Shown: positions 7,754 to 17,843 of the stretch, piece by piece | How positions within the stretch are numbered: the first letter of the stretch is position 1 | Layout of the letters: every line of letters starts with the position of its first letter | Assembly: GCF_030718205.1 (NCBI RefSeq) | Contig: NZ_JAUZQF010000008.1 | Coordinates: 124,001 to 188,000 of the forward strand | Direction: 5' to 3' | DNA: 64,000 nt | DNA from: Nonomuraea turcica | GTDB taxonomy: Bacteria; Actinomycetota; Actinomycetes; Streptosporangiales; Streptosporangiaceae | The notes under the pieces: model-generated | Told to the model about the DNA's origin: nothing | The model's database searches: none | What the model saw: the letters and a program-made list of their open reading frames with translations, nothing else | Program-made: the position numbers and the translations under genes

Positions 7754-10515
7754 GAGTCCTCCTCGAGCTCTGAGCGACCCTTGCGCACACCCTGCTGGTA
7801 GCTGGCCAGCCTGTTGCGCAGGCGATCAGGAGACAGCGGAGGAGCGGAAGCGGGGGGCGGCTTCGGGTTTGCGGTGCCCGGTACCAGATTCGCTCTCGGC
7901 GTCCGCTTCGGCAAGCCAGAGTTCGTAGTCCCGCTCTGAGCGGGCTCCTCGGCCGCACCGGCCGCCTGCCAGCCCTGGTCGGCGGGCGACGACCAGGCGG
8001 GGTCCCGGCGGTCGGCGGTGGGCGCCGACTTGGTGAACCAGCTGCTGTCCTCCACGGACGCGAAGATCGGCAGGAACTCGTCCTTGGATGACGCCGGTGT
8101 GGCGAACGAGGGATACGTCGCGGGCGGCGTGGTCACGTCCGGCGGCGGCTCCACGGTGGCCGAGCCGGAGCTCGTGTGCGGCGAGCTGAACCACGACGAC
8201 GGCTCCGGCGCGGGCGGCGCGACGTCGAACGACGGGTGTCCGGGCCCGTAGGGCGGCATGGCCGGCTGCCCCTGCCGCGGCACCTCCATGTCCCGCTGGA
8301 ACCCTGAGCCGAATGGCTCCGACCCGAACGACTGGGAGCCGAACGGCTCGGACGCGAAGGACTGGGAACCGAACGGCTCTGACGTGAACGCCTCTGAGGC
8401 GAACGGCTGCTGCTCCGACGTGAACGGCTCCGACCCGAACGACGGGGAGCCGAACGACGGCTGGGACCCGAACGGCTGCCGGGCCGGCGGCTGCATGGTG
8501 TGCGGCTGGGCGGCGGGCGAGTGGGCAGCGGACGGCTGCATGGCGGGCATCGTGCCGGGCACGTCGGTGAGCAGCATCGGCGGGATGAGCACCATGGCCG
8601 TCAACCCGCCGATGTCCTGGCGGCGCAGCTGGACCCGGATGTTGTGCCGCAGCGCCAACCGGCCGACCACGAACAACCCCATGCGGCGCGACACCGACAC
8701 ATCCACCACCGGCGGGTTGGCCAGCCGCCAGTTCGCCTCGCCCAGCTCCTCCTGGGTCATGCCGATGCCGTTGTCGGTGACCGACAACATCAGCGAGCCG
8801 CCGTCGATGCGGCTGCTGGAGATGATGACCTTGGTGTCCCGCGAGGAGAACGAGACCGCGTTCTCGATGAGCTCCGCCAGGAGGTGCACCGCGTCGGTAA
8901 CGGCCTGCCCGGCGATGGCGACGTCCGACTGTATCTGGATGCTGACCCGGTCGTAGCTCTCGACCTCGCCGAGCGCGGCACGCACGATGTCCATCAGCTC
9001 AACAGGCTCGCTCCACTTGCGCGCGGCCTCCTGTCCGGCCAGGACGAGCAGGTTCTCGCTGTTGCGGCGCATGCGGGTGGCCAGGTGGTCGAGCTTGAAC
9101 AGGTCGCCGAGCCGGGCGTCGTCACGCTCGCCCCGCTCCAGCTTCTCGATCAGCGTCAGCTGCCGCTCGACCAGCGTCTGGCTGCGCCGCGACAGGTTGA
9201 CGAACATGGCGTTGACGTTGGCCCGCAGTCGCGCCTCGTCGCCGGCCAGCCGCACGGCCTCGCGGTGCACCTCGTCGAAGGCGCGGGCGAGCTCGCCGAC
9301 CTCGTCCTTGGAGAAGATCCCGATGGGCGGCACCTCGGCGTCGACCGCGCCGTCGCGGGACTCGCGCACGTGCTGGACGAAGGCGGGCAGCCGCTTGCCG
9401 GCGATCTCCAGGGCCTCGCCGCGCAGCCGTCGCAGTGGCCGCACGAGCGACCTGGCCACCCCGGTGGTGATCAGCAACACGGCCACCATCAGCGCGAGCA
9501 CGGCGCCCGCGGTCACGAACGCGCGCTGCCGCTCGTCCGCGCTGAGCGCCTCGCTGCGGGCCACGATGCCCTGGGCCTGGCGGTCCTCGACCTTGCGCAT
9601 GGAGTCGACGACGACGTTTGACGCCTCGTACCACTCCTTGGCGTCGTCGCGCTTGCCCAGATCGAGCCCGCGGAGCGGGAGCCCGTTCGTGGCCCTGATC
9701 AGCACCAGCTCGCGCAGGAACAACATGCGCTCGGCGGTGTTGCCGTTGACGGTCTCGTCGAAGAAGCGGCGCTCCTCGGCGGTGGCCTCAGCGGCGAAGC
9801 CCTTGCGCTCGTTGGTCTCCTTGGACTGCTCGCCGAGGAAACGCTTGAGCTGGTCCTGATCGAACGCGCCCTCCACCAGCACGACCGTGACCAGCGCCTG
9901 CTGGTAGGAGACGCTCTCCTTGGCCCGGGCCAGCGCGTCGAGCATGCGGGTCTGGCGGAACAGCTCGTCGTCGGCGCTGCCCTTGATCAGCTCGTTGTGC
10001 ACGGACAGCAGGTCGTTGATCACCGTCGTGTAGAGCTCGACGGCGGGCGCGGGCAGCAGGTTGGCGTCCAGCGCCTGCTTGCGCAGGGCCGTCAGGTCGT
10101 CGAGGCGATTGAGCAGCTGCTCGAGCTGGTCCTCGGTACGGCCCGTGACCTCGCTCGTCAGCCGCCTGGCGATGCCCCGCACGTCCGTGGCCGCCGAGTC
10201 CACCTCGGTCATCTGGGCCCGCACGTCGGCCAGCCCGTCCGCGGGCCGATTCCGCGCGATGTACCAGGCGGTCCTGGCGCGTTCGCCTGAAACGGCGTGG
10301 GTGAGGGCGCCCAGTTCCTGCGACAGCTGGGCGAACTGGTTCGTCCGTGCGAAGTCACCGGCCGCGGCCGTCGAGGCGAGCACCTGGATGCCGCCCAGTA
10401 GCACGGCTGCGGCCGTCGGAATCAGGATCAGGGCGACGAGCCGTGCGCGGACACGCCAATTTCGCAGGCGCCAGTTACCCTCGCTGGCTTGCCTCTGGCC
10501 CAGCTCTGTACTCAC
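7750..10515 (-). CDS. cvnA: Conservon sensor histidine-kinase-like protein CvnA, conservon 1
   Basis: Membrane sensor of about 921 aa. Order: cytoplasmic basic N-terminus, TM1 (RLVALILIPTAAAVLLGG), a long extracytoplasmic nitrate/nitrite-sensing-type helical region, TM2 near residue 340 (GAVLALMVAVLLITTGVA), HAMP linker, a DHp-like helix with LDHLATRMRRNSENLL, and an HATPase_c domain (ELIENAVSFSS, SVTDNGIGMT). The last ~270 residues are Pro/Ser/Gln-rich and include degenerate repeats of the SEPFGSQSF type. The GTG at 10515 is chosen because GAGG lies 8 nt upstream; ATG 10542 is an alternative, and a start at 10680 would add 55 implausible residues. First gene of the cvnABCD operon. Confidence 0.9.
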   Translation of the reverse strand: MSTELGQRQASEGNWRLRNWRVRARLVALILIPTAAAVLLGGIQVLASTAAAGDFARTNQFAQLSQELGALTHAVSGERARTAWYIARNRPADGLADVRAQMTEVDSAATDVRGIARRLTSEVTGRTEDQLEQLLNRLDDLTALRKQALDANLLPAPAVELYTTVINDLLSVHNELIKGSADDELFRQTRMLDALARAKESVSYQQALVTVVLVEGAFDQDQLKRFLGEQSKETNERKGFAAEATAEERRFFDETVNGNTAERMLFLRELVLIRATNGLPLRGLDLGKRDDAKEWYEASNVVVDSMRKVEDRQAQGIVARSEALSADERQRAFVTAGAVLALMVAVLLITTGVARSLVRPLRRLRGEALEIAGKRLPAFVQHVRESRDGAVDAEVPPIGIFSKDEVGELARAFDEVHREAVRLAGDEARLRANVNAMFVNLSRRSQTLVERQLTLIEKLERGERDDARLGDLFKLDHLATRMRRNSENLLVLAGQEAARKWSEPVELMDIVRAALGEVESYDRVSIQIQSDVAIAGQAVTDAVHLLAELIENAVSFSSRDTKVIISSSRIDGGSLMLSVTDNGIGMTQEELGEANWRLANPPVVDVSVSRRMGLFVVGRLALRHNIRVQLRRQDIGGLTAMVLIPPMLLTDVPGTMPAMQPSAAHSPAAQPHTMQPPARQPFGSQPSFGSPSFGSEPFTSEQQPFASEAFTSEPFGSQSFASEPFGSQSFGSEPFGSGFQRDMEVPRQGQPAMPPYGPGHPSFDVAPPAPEPSSWFSSPHTSSGSATVEPPPDVTTPPATYPSFATPASSKDEFLPIFASVEDSSWFTKSAPTADRRDPAWSSPADQGWQAAGAAEEPAQSGTTNSGLPKRTPRANLVPGTANPKPPPASAPPLSPDRLRNRLASYQQGVRKGRSELEEDS

Positions 10516-10857
10516 CGAACGCACCTCGCCCGGGATCGGCATATTTGTTGGGGTGCTGTGTCCCCTGAGGAAATCAGCAAGTGCCGGTAATTGGAACACA
10601 TCACACGCAGGGGAGGCTACCCGAACATAACTTGGCAAAATTGAAGTTCTGTGACTGAAGGGACAAACCTGGAACTCCATCTACAGACCCGAGAAGTGAG
10701 AAATAAACCAATAACTCACCTCATGTCAACATATGGGTGATTTGAACGTTTCAACCCGCATAACACGCCGGAGGCACCCCGGTCTCCGGACGGTCACAAC
10801 ATTGAGATTGACGTTATTCACCACATATGTTGAGCCCCGGCAAACGAGGAGGCGAGT
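10516..10857. promoter_or_regulatory. Divergent intergenic region between conservon 1 and betaine transporter
   Basis: About 340 nt with no gene I can support. It is markedly AT-richer than its flanks. TCAACATATG at 10726-10735 and its exact reverse complement CATATGTTGA at 10824-10833 form a long-range inverted pair 88 bp apart, which could bind one regulator at two sites. A TTGAGA at about 10803 followed 18 nt later by TATGTT is a possible promoter for the transporter operon. GAGGAGG at 10846-10852 is the ribosome site of the proV-like gene. Confidence 0.45.
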
Positions 10858-11909
<1,052 letters not shown>

Positions 11910-11913
<4 letters not shown>

Positions 11914-13826
11914 GCACGACCACCGCTGTCAGCGCGCCTTCCAGGGTGAAGCTGCCCCGATGGGCCGCGCCGGCCGGGGCCGCCGTCCTGTTCGCGGCGG
12001 CGTACCTGGTCTTCCGCGGCACGGGGACGCTGCCGCACGACCAGGAGGCGCCGCAGTTCCTGGCCATCACCGAGCTGCGCGAGTGGATCGACGACCACCG
12101 CAACGACAATCCGCTCTTCCTGTACTTCCTCAACTACATCAGGCTCTTCGTCGGCGGGCTCTACGACCTGTTCCAGACCACCCTGTACGCCCTCGGCTGG
12201 CCTGGCATCACCGGCGTCATGGGCGCGCTGGCCTGGCTGGCCGGCGGCTGGCGCATCGCCTTGCTCGCGGTCGCGGGGGTGAGCGCGTTCGGCTTCCTCG
12301 GCCTCTGGGAGTCGAGCGTGGACACGCTGGCCCTGGTCGCGGCCGCGGTCCTGATGTCGCTGGCGATCGGGATCCCGATCGGTGTCTGGGCCGGGCTGTC
12401 GGACCAGGGGCGGCGGGCGATCACGCCGGTGCTGGACGTCATGCAGATCATGCCGACGTTCGCGTACCTGGCGCCGCTGGCGTTGTTCTTCCACATCGGC
12501 GCGCCGGCCGGGGCCATCGCGACGATGATCTACGCGATCCCGCCGGCGATCCGCATCACCGCGCTGGCCGTCTCGGAGGTCTCCCCCACCGCCGTCGAGG
12601 CGTCCGCGTCGCTGGGCGCCACCCGCCGGCAGACGCTCTTCAAGGTCTACCTGCCGCTGGCCAGGTCCACGATGGCGCTGGCGATCAACCAGACGATCAT
12701 GATGGCCCTGTCCATGGTCGTCATCGCGAACCTGATCTCCGCGCCCGGCCTGGGCGGCGACATCATCCGCGGCCTGTCACGGGCGCAGGTCGGCATCATG
12801 CTCCCGGCCGGCGTGGCCATCGTGATCATGGCGGTGGTGCTCGACCGGATGATGACGGCCGTCTCCCGGCGCGGTCCGCATGCCAAGCTCGGCAGGGCCG
12901 ATTTCATCGCGGCCGGCGTGCTGGGCGTCGGGGGGCTGGCGCTCATCCCCGTGCTCCCGCGCATGTGGCCGGAGAGCTGGACGCTCAACGTGGTCGCCGA
13001 GGTCAACGACGCCGTCCTCTGGGCCGAGACCACGTGGTATCCCGTCACGACGTTCATCAAGGACCTCACCACCGAGGGCCTGCTCAATCCGCTGGAGAGG
13101 CTGCTCACCTCGGCCCCGTGGTGGCTGGTAGCGCTCGCCGTGCTGGCCGTCGCCTGGCGGGTCAGCGGCGTGCGGCGGGCGCTGACCGCGCTCGGCTGCC
13201 TGCTGGCGATCGCGTTGCTCGGCACGTGGGAGCACGCCATGCAGACGATGACCACGGTCGCCGTGGCGGTGCTGCTCACCCTCCTCATCGGCCTGCTGCT
13301 CGGGGTGGCCGCGGCCCGCTCGCCACGCTACTCAGCCGTGCAGCGCCCCCTGCTCGACGCCGCCCAGACCATGCCGGCCTTCGTCTACCTGCTGCCGGCC
13401 TTGGCGTTGTTCGAGACCACCAGGTTCACCGCCATCTTCGCCTCGATCATCTACGCGGTGCCGCCGGTGGTGCGCCTGGTCGAGGACGGCATCAAGGCCG
13501 TGCCGGCCACGGTCGTCGAGGCGGCGACCTCGGCCGGCTCGACGCCCGGCCAGCTGCTGTGGAAGGTGCAGCTGCCGATGGCCAGGCAGGCCATCCTGCT
13601 CGCCGCCAACCAGGGCATCGTGATGACGCTGGCCATGGTCGTCGTCGGCGGCCTGGTGGGCGCCGGGGCGCTCGGCTACGACGTGGTCCTCGGCTTCTCC
13701 CAGCGAACCGACTTCGGACTCGGATTCGTGGCCGGCATCGCGACGGTGCTGCTCGGAGTCATGCTCGACCGCATCACGCAGGGCGCCGACAGGCGCCTTT
13801 CCCCCCGAAAGAGGAAGCTCACATGA
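11910..13826 (+). CDS. proW: Glycine betaine ABC transporter permease, fused double-domain ProW
   Basis: Large permease of 638 aa, about twice the usual ProW size. It carries two complete permease domains in tandem. The first EAA loop (VEASASLGATRRQTLFKVYL) is at about residue 230 and the second (VEAATSAGSTPGQLLWKVQL) at about 535, each with its own set of hydrophobic helices. A single chain could therefore replace the usual permease homodimer. The start overlaps the proV-like stop (ATGA), and the stop overlaps the first binding-protein gene by 4 nt. The two halves are diverged, so this is an old fusion or duplication rather than an assembly artefact. Confidence 0.9.
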
Positions 13827-14791
13827 AGATACGCCTGCTCGCAGGCCTCCTCGTCCTTGGACTCGCCGCCACCGCCTGTGGTGGGGCCACGGTCGAGAGC
13901 TCTCCCAGCTCCACCGCCGCGCCGCAGGGCGGCGCCAGCAGTGCCGCGGGGACCGTAAAGATCGCGATCAACCCGTGGGTCGGGTACGAGGCCAGCGCGA
14001 ACGTGGTCGCGTACCTGCTGAAGAACGAGCTCGGCTACAACGTCGAGCTGCCCGAGATCAAGGAGCAGCTGGCCTGGGAGGGCTTCGGGACCGGCGACGT
14101 CGACGTCATCATCGAGAACTGGGGCCACCCGGACCTGAAGAAGCAGTTCATCGAGGAGAAGAAGGTCGCGGTCGAGGCGGGCTCCACCGGCAACAAGGGC
14201 GTCATCGGCTGGTATATCCCGAAATGGATGGCCGAAAAGTACCCCGACATCACCGACTACAAGAACCTCAACAAGTACGCCGAGCTGTTCAAGACCTCCG
14301 AGTCCGGCGACAAGGGCCAGCTGCTGTTCGGCGACCCGTCCTACGTCAGCAACGAGGAAGCCCTGATCAAGAACCTCAAGCTGAACTACAAGGTCGTGGT
14401 CGGCGGCAGCGAGGCGGCCCTGATCAAGGGCGCCCAGCAGGCGCAGACGCAGCAGAAGCCGCTGCTGTTCTACTTCTGGGACCCGCACTGGCTGTTCAGC
14501 AAGACCGACCTGGTCCGGGTCAACCTGCCCGCCTACACCGAGGGTTGCGACGCCGACCCCAAGAAGGTCGCCTGCGACTACCCGGAGATGGACCTCGACA
14601 AGATCGTGAGCAAGAAGTTCGCCGACACCGGCGGCAAGGCCTACGACCTCGTCAAGAACTTCAGCTGGACCAACGAGGACCAGAACGCCGTCGCCGACGA
14701 CATGACCAACAACGGCATGACCGGCGAGCAGGCCGCCAAGAAGTGGGTGGAGGCCAACACCGCCAAGTGGCAGGCCTGGATCCCCAAGTGA
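13823..14791 (+). CDS. Glycine betaine-binding lipoprotein, ProX/OpuAC-like, copy 1
   Basis: Binding protein of 322 aa. Lipoprotein signal peptide with lipobox LAATAC (Cys 19) and an Ala/Ser/Gly-rich tether to about residue 45, then an OpuAC-type fold. Aromatic residues likely to form the betaine cage occur in PWVGYEA, NWGHP and GWYIPKW. The ATG overlaps the permease stop (ATGA). Copy 2 follows 85 nt downstream and is clearly homologous along its whole length (compare PDITDYKNLNKYAELF with PDITDYRNLNKYARLF). Ligand inferred as glycine betaine or another quaternary amine. Confidence 0.9.
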   Translation: MKIRLLAGLLVLGLAATACGGATVESSPSSTAAPQGGASSAAGTVKIAINPWVGYEASANVVAYLLKNELGYNVELPEIKEQLAWEGFGTGDVDVIIENWGHPDLKKQFIEEKKVAVEAGSTGNKGVIGWYIPKWMAEKYPDITDYKNLNKYAELFKTSESGDKGQLLFGDPSYVSNEEALIKNLKLNYKVVVGGSEAALIKGAQQAQTQQKPLLFYFWDPHWLFSKTDLVRVNLPAYTEGCDADPKKVACDYPEMDLDKIVSKKFADTGGKAYDLVKNFSWTNEDQNAVADDMTNNGMTGEQAAKKWVEANTAKWQAWIPK

Positions 14792-14836
14792 CCCCCTCGT
14801 GCGATCTCAGAGGTCGGCATGAGATCGCCCTGTCAC

Positions 14837-14862
14837 GCCGCGGCCCCCACGGGGGCCGCGGC
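14837..14862 (+). terminator. Strong GC hairpin between tandem binding-protein genes
   Basis: GCCGCGGCCCCC at 14837-14848 and its exact complement at 14851-14862 leave a nominal 2-nt gap, in practice an 11-bp stem with a 4-nt loop. No T-run follows. It sits between the two binding-protein genes and 14 nt before the second start codon, so it may attenuate transcription or protect the upstream mRNA 3' end, lowering copy 2 relative to copy 1. The downstream GGAGA lies just after the stem. Confidence 0.6.
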
Positions 14863-14876
14863 CGTGGAGACTTCCC

Positions 14877-15812
14877 ATGCGCTTGAAGACGTTCGTCGGG
14901 CCGCTGGTCGCGGCCCTGCTCCTGACCGCCTGCACCGGCGAGGAGCCTGAAACTTCCGCCGGGTCCAAGGGGACCGTCAACCTCGACATTCACGCCTGGG
15001 TCGGGTACGAGGCCCAGGCTGCCGTGCTCGCCTACTTGCTCGAGCGCGAGCTGGGCTACAAGGTGAACAAGCGGGAGGAGAAGGAAGACCAGTCCTGGCG
15101 GGATTTCGAAGCCGGCAAGGTCGATGTGATCGTCGAAAACTGGGGGCATCCGGCCCTGAAGAAGGAGTACATCGAGGAGAAGAAGGTGGCCCTGTCGGCC
15201 GGTCTCACCGGGAACAAGGGGGTGATCGGCTGGTACGTCCCCGAGTGGATGGTCAAGAAATATCCCGATATTACGGACTACCGAAACCTCAATAAGTACG
15301 CACGCCTCTTCCGGACCGAGAAGACCGGAAACGCCGGGCAAATCCTGGATGGCGATCCGACGTTCGTCACCAATGACGAGGCTCTCGTGAAGAACCTCGG
15401 ACTGAATTACAAGGTCGTCTACTCCGGCAGCGAGGATGCGTTGATCAAGGCGGCGCAGAATGCCACCCGGAACCGGACGCCCCTTTTGATGTATTTCTAC
15501 GAGCCGCAATGGCTGTTCACCAAGGTCAAACTCGTGAAGATCGCGCTTCCCCCGTACGCCGTGGGTTGCGACGCGGATGCGCGGAAGGTGGCCTGCGACT
15601 ACCCGCCATACCTGCTCGACAAGATCGTCAGTAAGCGGTTCGCGGAGAACGGCGGCAAGGCGTACGAGCTGGTCCGCAACTTCACCTGGACCAACGACGA
15701 CCAGAACGCGGTCGCCGGCGCCATGATCAACGAGAAGCTGACCGCCGAAGAGGCCGCGGCCCGGTGGGTGGCGGAGAACAAGATCGTATGGAAGGACTGG
15801 ATCCCCCGCTGA
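14877..15812 (+). CDS. Glycine betaine-binding lipoprotein, ProX/OpuAC-like, copy 2
   Basis: Second binding protein of 311 aa, paralogue of the gene just upstream. Signal peptide with lipobox LLLTAC (Cys 19), a short tether, and the same core: AWVGYEA, ENWGHP, GWYVPEW, ending in KDWIPR. It keeps the aromatic residues expected for quaternary-amine binding, so it is probably functional, perhaps with a shifted ligand range. Codon choice is a little less GC-biased than copy 1 (more T-ending codons around 15250-15420). It has its own GGAGA ribosome site behind a strong hairpin. Confidence 0.88.
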   Translation: MRLKTFVGPLVAALLLTACTGEEPETSAGSKGTVNLDIHAWVGYEAQAAVLAYLLERELGYKVNKREEKEDQSWRDFEAGKVDVIVENWGHPALKKEYIEEKKVALSAGLTGNKGVIGWYVPEWMVKKYPDITDYRNLNKYARLFRTEKTGNAGQILDGDPTFVTNDEALVKNLGLNYKVVYSGSEDALIKAAQNATRNRTPLLMYFYEPQWLFTKVKLVKIALPPYAVGCDADARKVACDYPPYLLDKIVSKRFAENGGKAYELVRNFTWTNDDQNAVAGAMINEKLTAEEAAARWVAENKIVWKDWIPR

Positions 15813-15851
15813 GGTCCGGCTTGCGTGCCGCACGCGGTCGGCGACGACCTC

Positions 15852-16622
15852 TCAGGGCGAAGTAAGCCTTGCCCGCTGGCTGACCAGGGCCTCGATGCCG
15901 TCGAGCACGCGCTGCAGGCCGAACTCGAAGGCTTGCTCCGGGCTGTAGGCCGCGTTGAGCGCCTCGCCGGCCGCCTGGCCCACCCTGGCGGCCGTGGGGA
16001 AGCGCCCGGGGTCGGCGATCAGGCTGAGGAAGGGCGCGTGCGCGGCCCACCATTGCTCGTCGGTCATCCCCGTCTGGCTCTCGGCCTGCGCGGCCTCCAC
16101 CGCCCCTCTGGCCGCCCCGTGCACGAAGCCGGTGATCAGCGTGATCACCGAGTCCATCTCCAGGTCCGTCAGGCCGATGCCGTCCACGGCGCGCAACTCG
16201 TAGTCGTATTTCGCGGTGGCGTTCGGCCCGAGCACCGGCCGGGTTGCCGCGATCTGCAGCAGCCACGGATGCCGCAGATAGAGCGCCCAGTTCTCCCTGG
16301 CGATCTGCTCCAGCCTGCCCCGCCAGCCGCCCGGCGCGTCCTCCGGCCTGGCGGTCTCGCCGTAGACCGTGTCGAGCATGACGTCGAACAGCTCCGGCTT
16401 GCCGGGCACGTACGTGTAGAGGGACATCGTGCCCACGCCCAGCCGCTCGGCCACCCGCCGCATGGACAGCGCCTGCAACCCCTCAGCGTCGGCCACGTCG
16501 ATGGCCGCGCGCACGATCCGCTCCACGCTCAGCTCAGGCCTGCCCTTGCGGCTGGTCCGCTCACTGGTCCGCCAGAGCAGCGCCAGGCTGCGGGCGGGAT
16601 CGCCTTTCCCCGAATACTCCAC
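15852..16622 (-). CDS. TetR-family transcriptional regulator
   Basis: Regulator of about 256 aa. The N-terminal helix-turn-helix reads ALSMRRVAERLGVGTMSLYTYV, with the Y-x-Y-V signature of the TetR subgroup carrying a TetR_C-type ligand domain; the remainder is helical. The GTG at 16622 is preferred because GAGG lies 6 nt upstream; a TTG at 16643 would add seven residues and place the start inside the operator-like palindrome. Convergent to the binding-protein operon and separated from conservon 2 by a repeat region. Ligand unknown. Confidence 0.82.
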   Translation of the reverse strand: MEYSGKGDPARSLALLWRTSERTSRKGRPELSVERIVRAAIDVADAEGLQALSMRRVAERLGVGTMSLYTYVPGKPELFDVMLDTVYGETARPEDAPGGWRGRLEQIARENWALYLRHPWLLQIAATRPVLGPNATAKYDYELRAVDGIGLTDLEMDSVITLITGFVHGAARGAVEAAQAESQTGMTDEQWWAAHAPFLSLIADPGRFPTAARVGQAAGEALNAAYSPEQAFEFGLQRVLDGIEALVSQRARLTSP

Positions 16623-16631
16623 GGTCACCCT

Positions 16632-16649
16632 CGTACGGTACAACGTACG
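16632..16649. promoter_or_regulatory. Probable autoregulatory TetR operator
   Basis: CGTACGGTACAACGTACG lies just upstream of the TetR start. Its ends are identical self-complementary CGTACG hexamers around a GTACAAC-like centre, the sort of site TetR repressors use. The position, 10 nt before the start codon, suits autorepression. Binding by this protein is inferred. Confidence 0.5.
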
Positions 16650-16688
16650 GTTACCGGCTGAACGACGTACCTAACGAGAGAATGCGCG

Positions 16689-16861
16689 GGCTACGGCGAG
16701 TCCAGCGGGCCGCAGGCACGCAGTGCGGCGACCAGCCTGAGGGGGTTCCCAAAAGACCTTGAAAAACCAGATGCCGGCTACGGCGAGTCCAGCGGGCCGC
16801 AGGCACGCAGTGCGGCGGCCAGCCCGAGGGGGTTCCCAAAAGACCTTGAAAACCAGATGCC
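16689..16861. repeat. Two tandem copies of an 87-bp sequence
   Basis: Copy 1 is 16689-16775 and copy 2 is 16776-16861 (one A shorter). They differ at only a few positions (for example ACCAGCCTGAG against GCCAGCCCGAG). On the minus strand both copies can be read as the same short peptide, GNPL-x-L-x-AALRACGPLDSP followed by a TAG stop, with part of a further unit possible. There is no good ribosome site and no longer gene. I treat it as a non-coding repeat, possibly a dispersed genome-wide element or the duplicated end of a lost gene. Confidence 0.8.
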
Positions 16862-16895
16862 GCGGCTCAAGCTGCCGCCCCCGACGAACGCGGGC

Positions 16896-17474
16896 TTAGT
16901 GCACCGGCGCCGCGCGAAGGCGGACGACGTGCTCGACCAGCGCGATCAGCGTCGCCTTCACCGACTCGCGGTCACGGGCGTCGGTACGCACCACCGGCAC
17001 GTGCGACGGGAGCGCGAGCGCCTCCCTGACCTCGTTGTCGGAGTGCAGGAACTGGCCGTCCCAGCCGTTGATGCCGATCACGAAGGGCAGCTTGGCCTCT
17101 TCGAAGTAGTCGATCGCGGGGAAACTGTCGGCCAGACGCCGGGTGTCGGTCAGCACGACCGCCCCGATCGCGCCCTTCACCAGGTCGTCCCACATGAACC
17201 AGAACCGGTGCTGCCCGGGCGTGCCGAACAGGTAGAGGATCAGGTCGCGGTCGAGCGAGACCCGGCCGAAGTCCATGGCCACGGTCGTGGTCTGCTTGTT
17301 CGGGGTCATCCCGAGGTCGTCGATGCCCGCGGACGCGTCGGTCATGACCGCTTCCGTGGTGAGCGGGAGGATCTCCGACACCGCCCCCACGAACGTCGTC
17401 TTGCCCACGCCGAACCCCCCGGCCACGACGATCTTCGTCGACGTAAGCCCGGGGCTAGAGCCTGCGTAGTCCAC
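16896..17474 (-). CDS. cvnD: Conservon GTPase CvnD, conservon 2
   Basis: GTPase of 192 aa, close paralogue of the protein at 6338-6904. P-loop GGFGVGKTT at residues 19-27, LDRDLILYLFGTPGQHRF switch region, and INGWDGQFL near the base-recognition segment. The GTG at 17474 is chosen because the sequence VDYAGSS aligns with MDFAGSS of the first copy and the start falls 20 nt inside cvnC in both operons. Starting at 17570 would add 32 residues with no counterpart. Last gene of the second cvnABCD operon. Confidence 0.9.
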   Translation of the reverse strand: MDYAGSSPGLTSTKIVVAGGFGVGKTTFVGAVSEILPLTTEAVMTDASAGIDDLGMTPNKQTTTVAMDFGRVSLDRDLILYLFGTPGQHRFWFMWDDLVKGAIGAVVLTDTRRLADSFPAIDYFEEAKLPFVIGINGWDGQFLHSDNEVREALALPSHVPVVRTDARDRESVKATLIALVEHVVRLRAAPVH

Positions 17475-17817
17475 TGAGCACCCTTTCGAGCATGTTGAGG
17501 TCTGGCTGTCCCTGGCTGAGGCGTGGCTGGTGCAGGCGGACAAGCCCTTCGTCGGACATGTCCGCCACAAGCACCCGGGCCACGCCCAGCGGAACGCGGA
17601 GCAGGGCCGAGATCTCGGCGACCGACCGGAACGTTCTGCATAGCTGCATGATGGCCTCCTGCTCGGGGGTGAGCAGGACCATCTCTTCGTCCGGGATCGA
17701 CATGGACGAGATCAACGTCTCCATGGCGAGGTGATAGCGCGGCTCAGAACGGCCGCCTGTCACCGCGTAGGGACGGAACAGGGGCTCTTCTTCCCCGATT
17801 CCGTCAGTGCCGTACAC
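17455..17817 (-). CDS. cvnC: Conservon DUF742 protein CvnC, conservon 2
   Basis: DUF742 protein of 120 aa, paralogous to 6885-7253. RPYAVTGGRSEPRYHLAMET at the front, then SVAEISALLRVPLGVARVLVADMSDEGLV, ending RVLSGLRRL exactly as copy 1. The middle differs: PDEEMVLLTPEQEAIM replaces the first copy's segment, so partner specificity may differ there. Located between cvnB and cvnD; 20-nt overlap with cvnD. Confidence 0.92.
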   Translation of the reverse strand: MYGTDGIGEEEPLFRPYAVTGGRSEPRYHLAMETLISSMSIPDEEMVLLTPEQEAIMQLCRTFRSVAEISALLRVPLGVARVLVADMSDEGLVRLHQPRLSQGQPDLNMLERVLSGLRRL

Positions 17818-17843
17818 GGCCCTCTCCCATCAGTTCCATCACA

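Noticed and set aside
16651..16839. 62-codon minus-strand gene in the 87-bp repeat
   Set aside because: It is a repeated peptide with no ribosome site and crosses the TetR 5' region; treated as a non-coding repeat.
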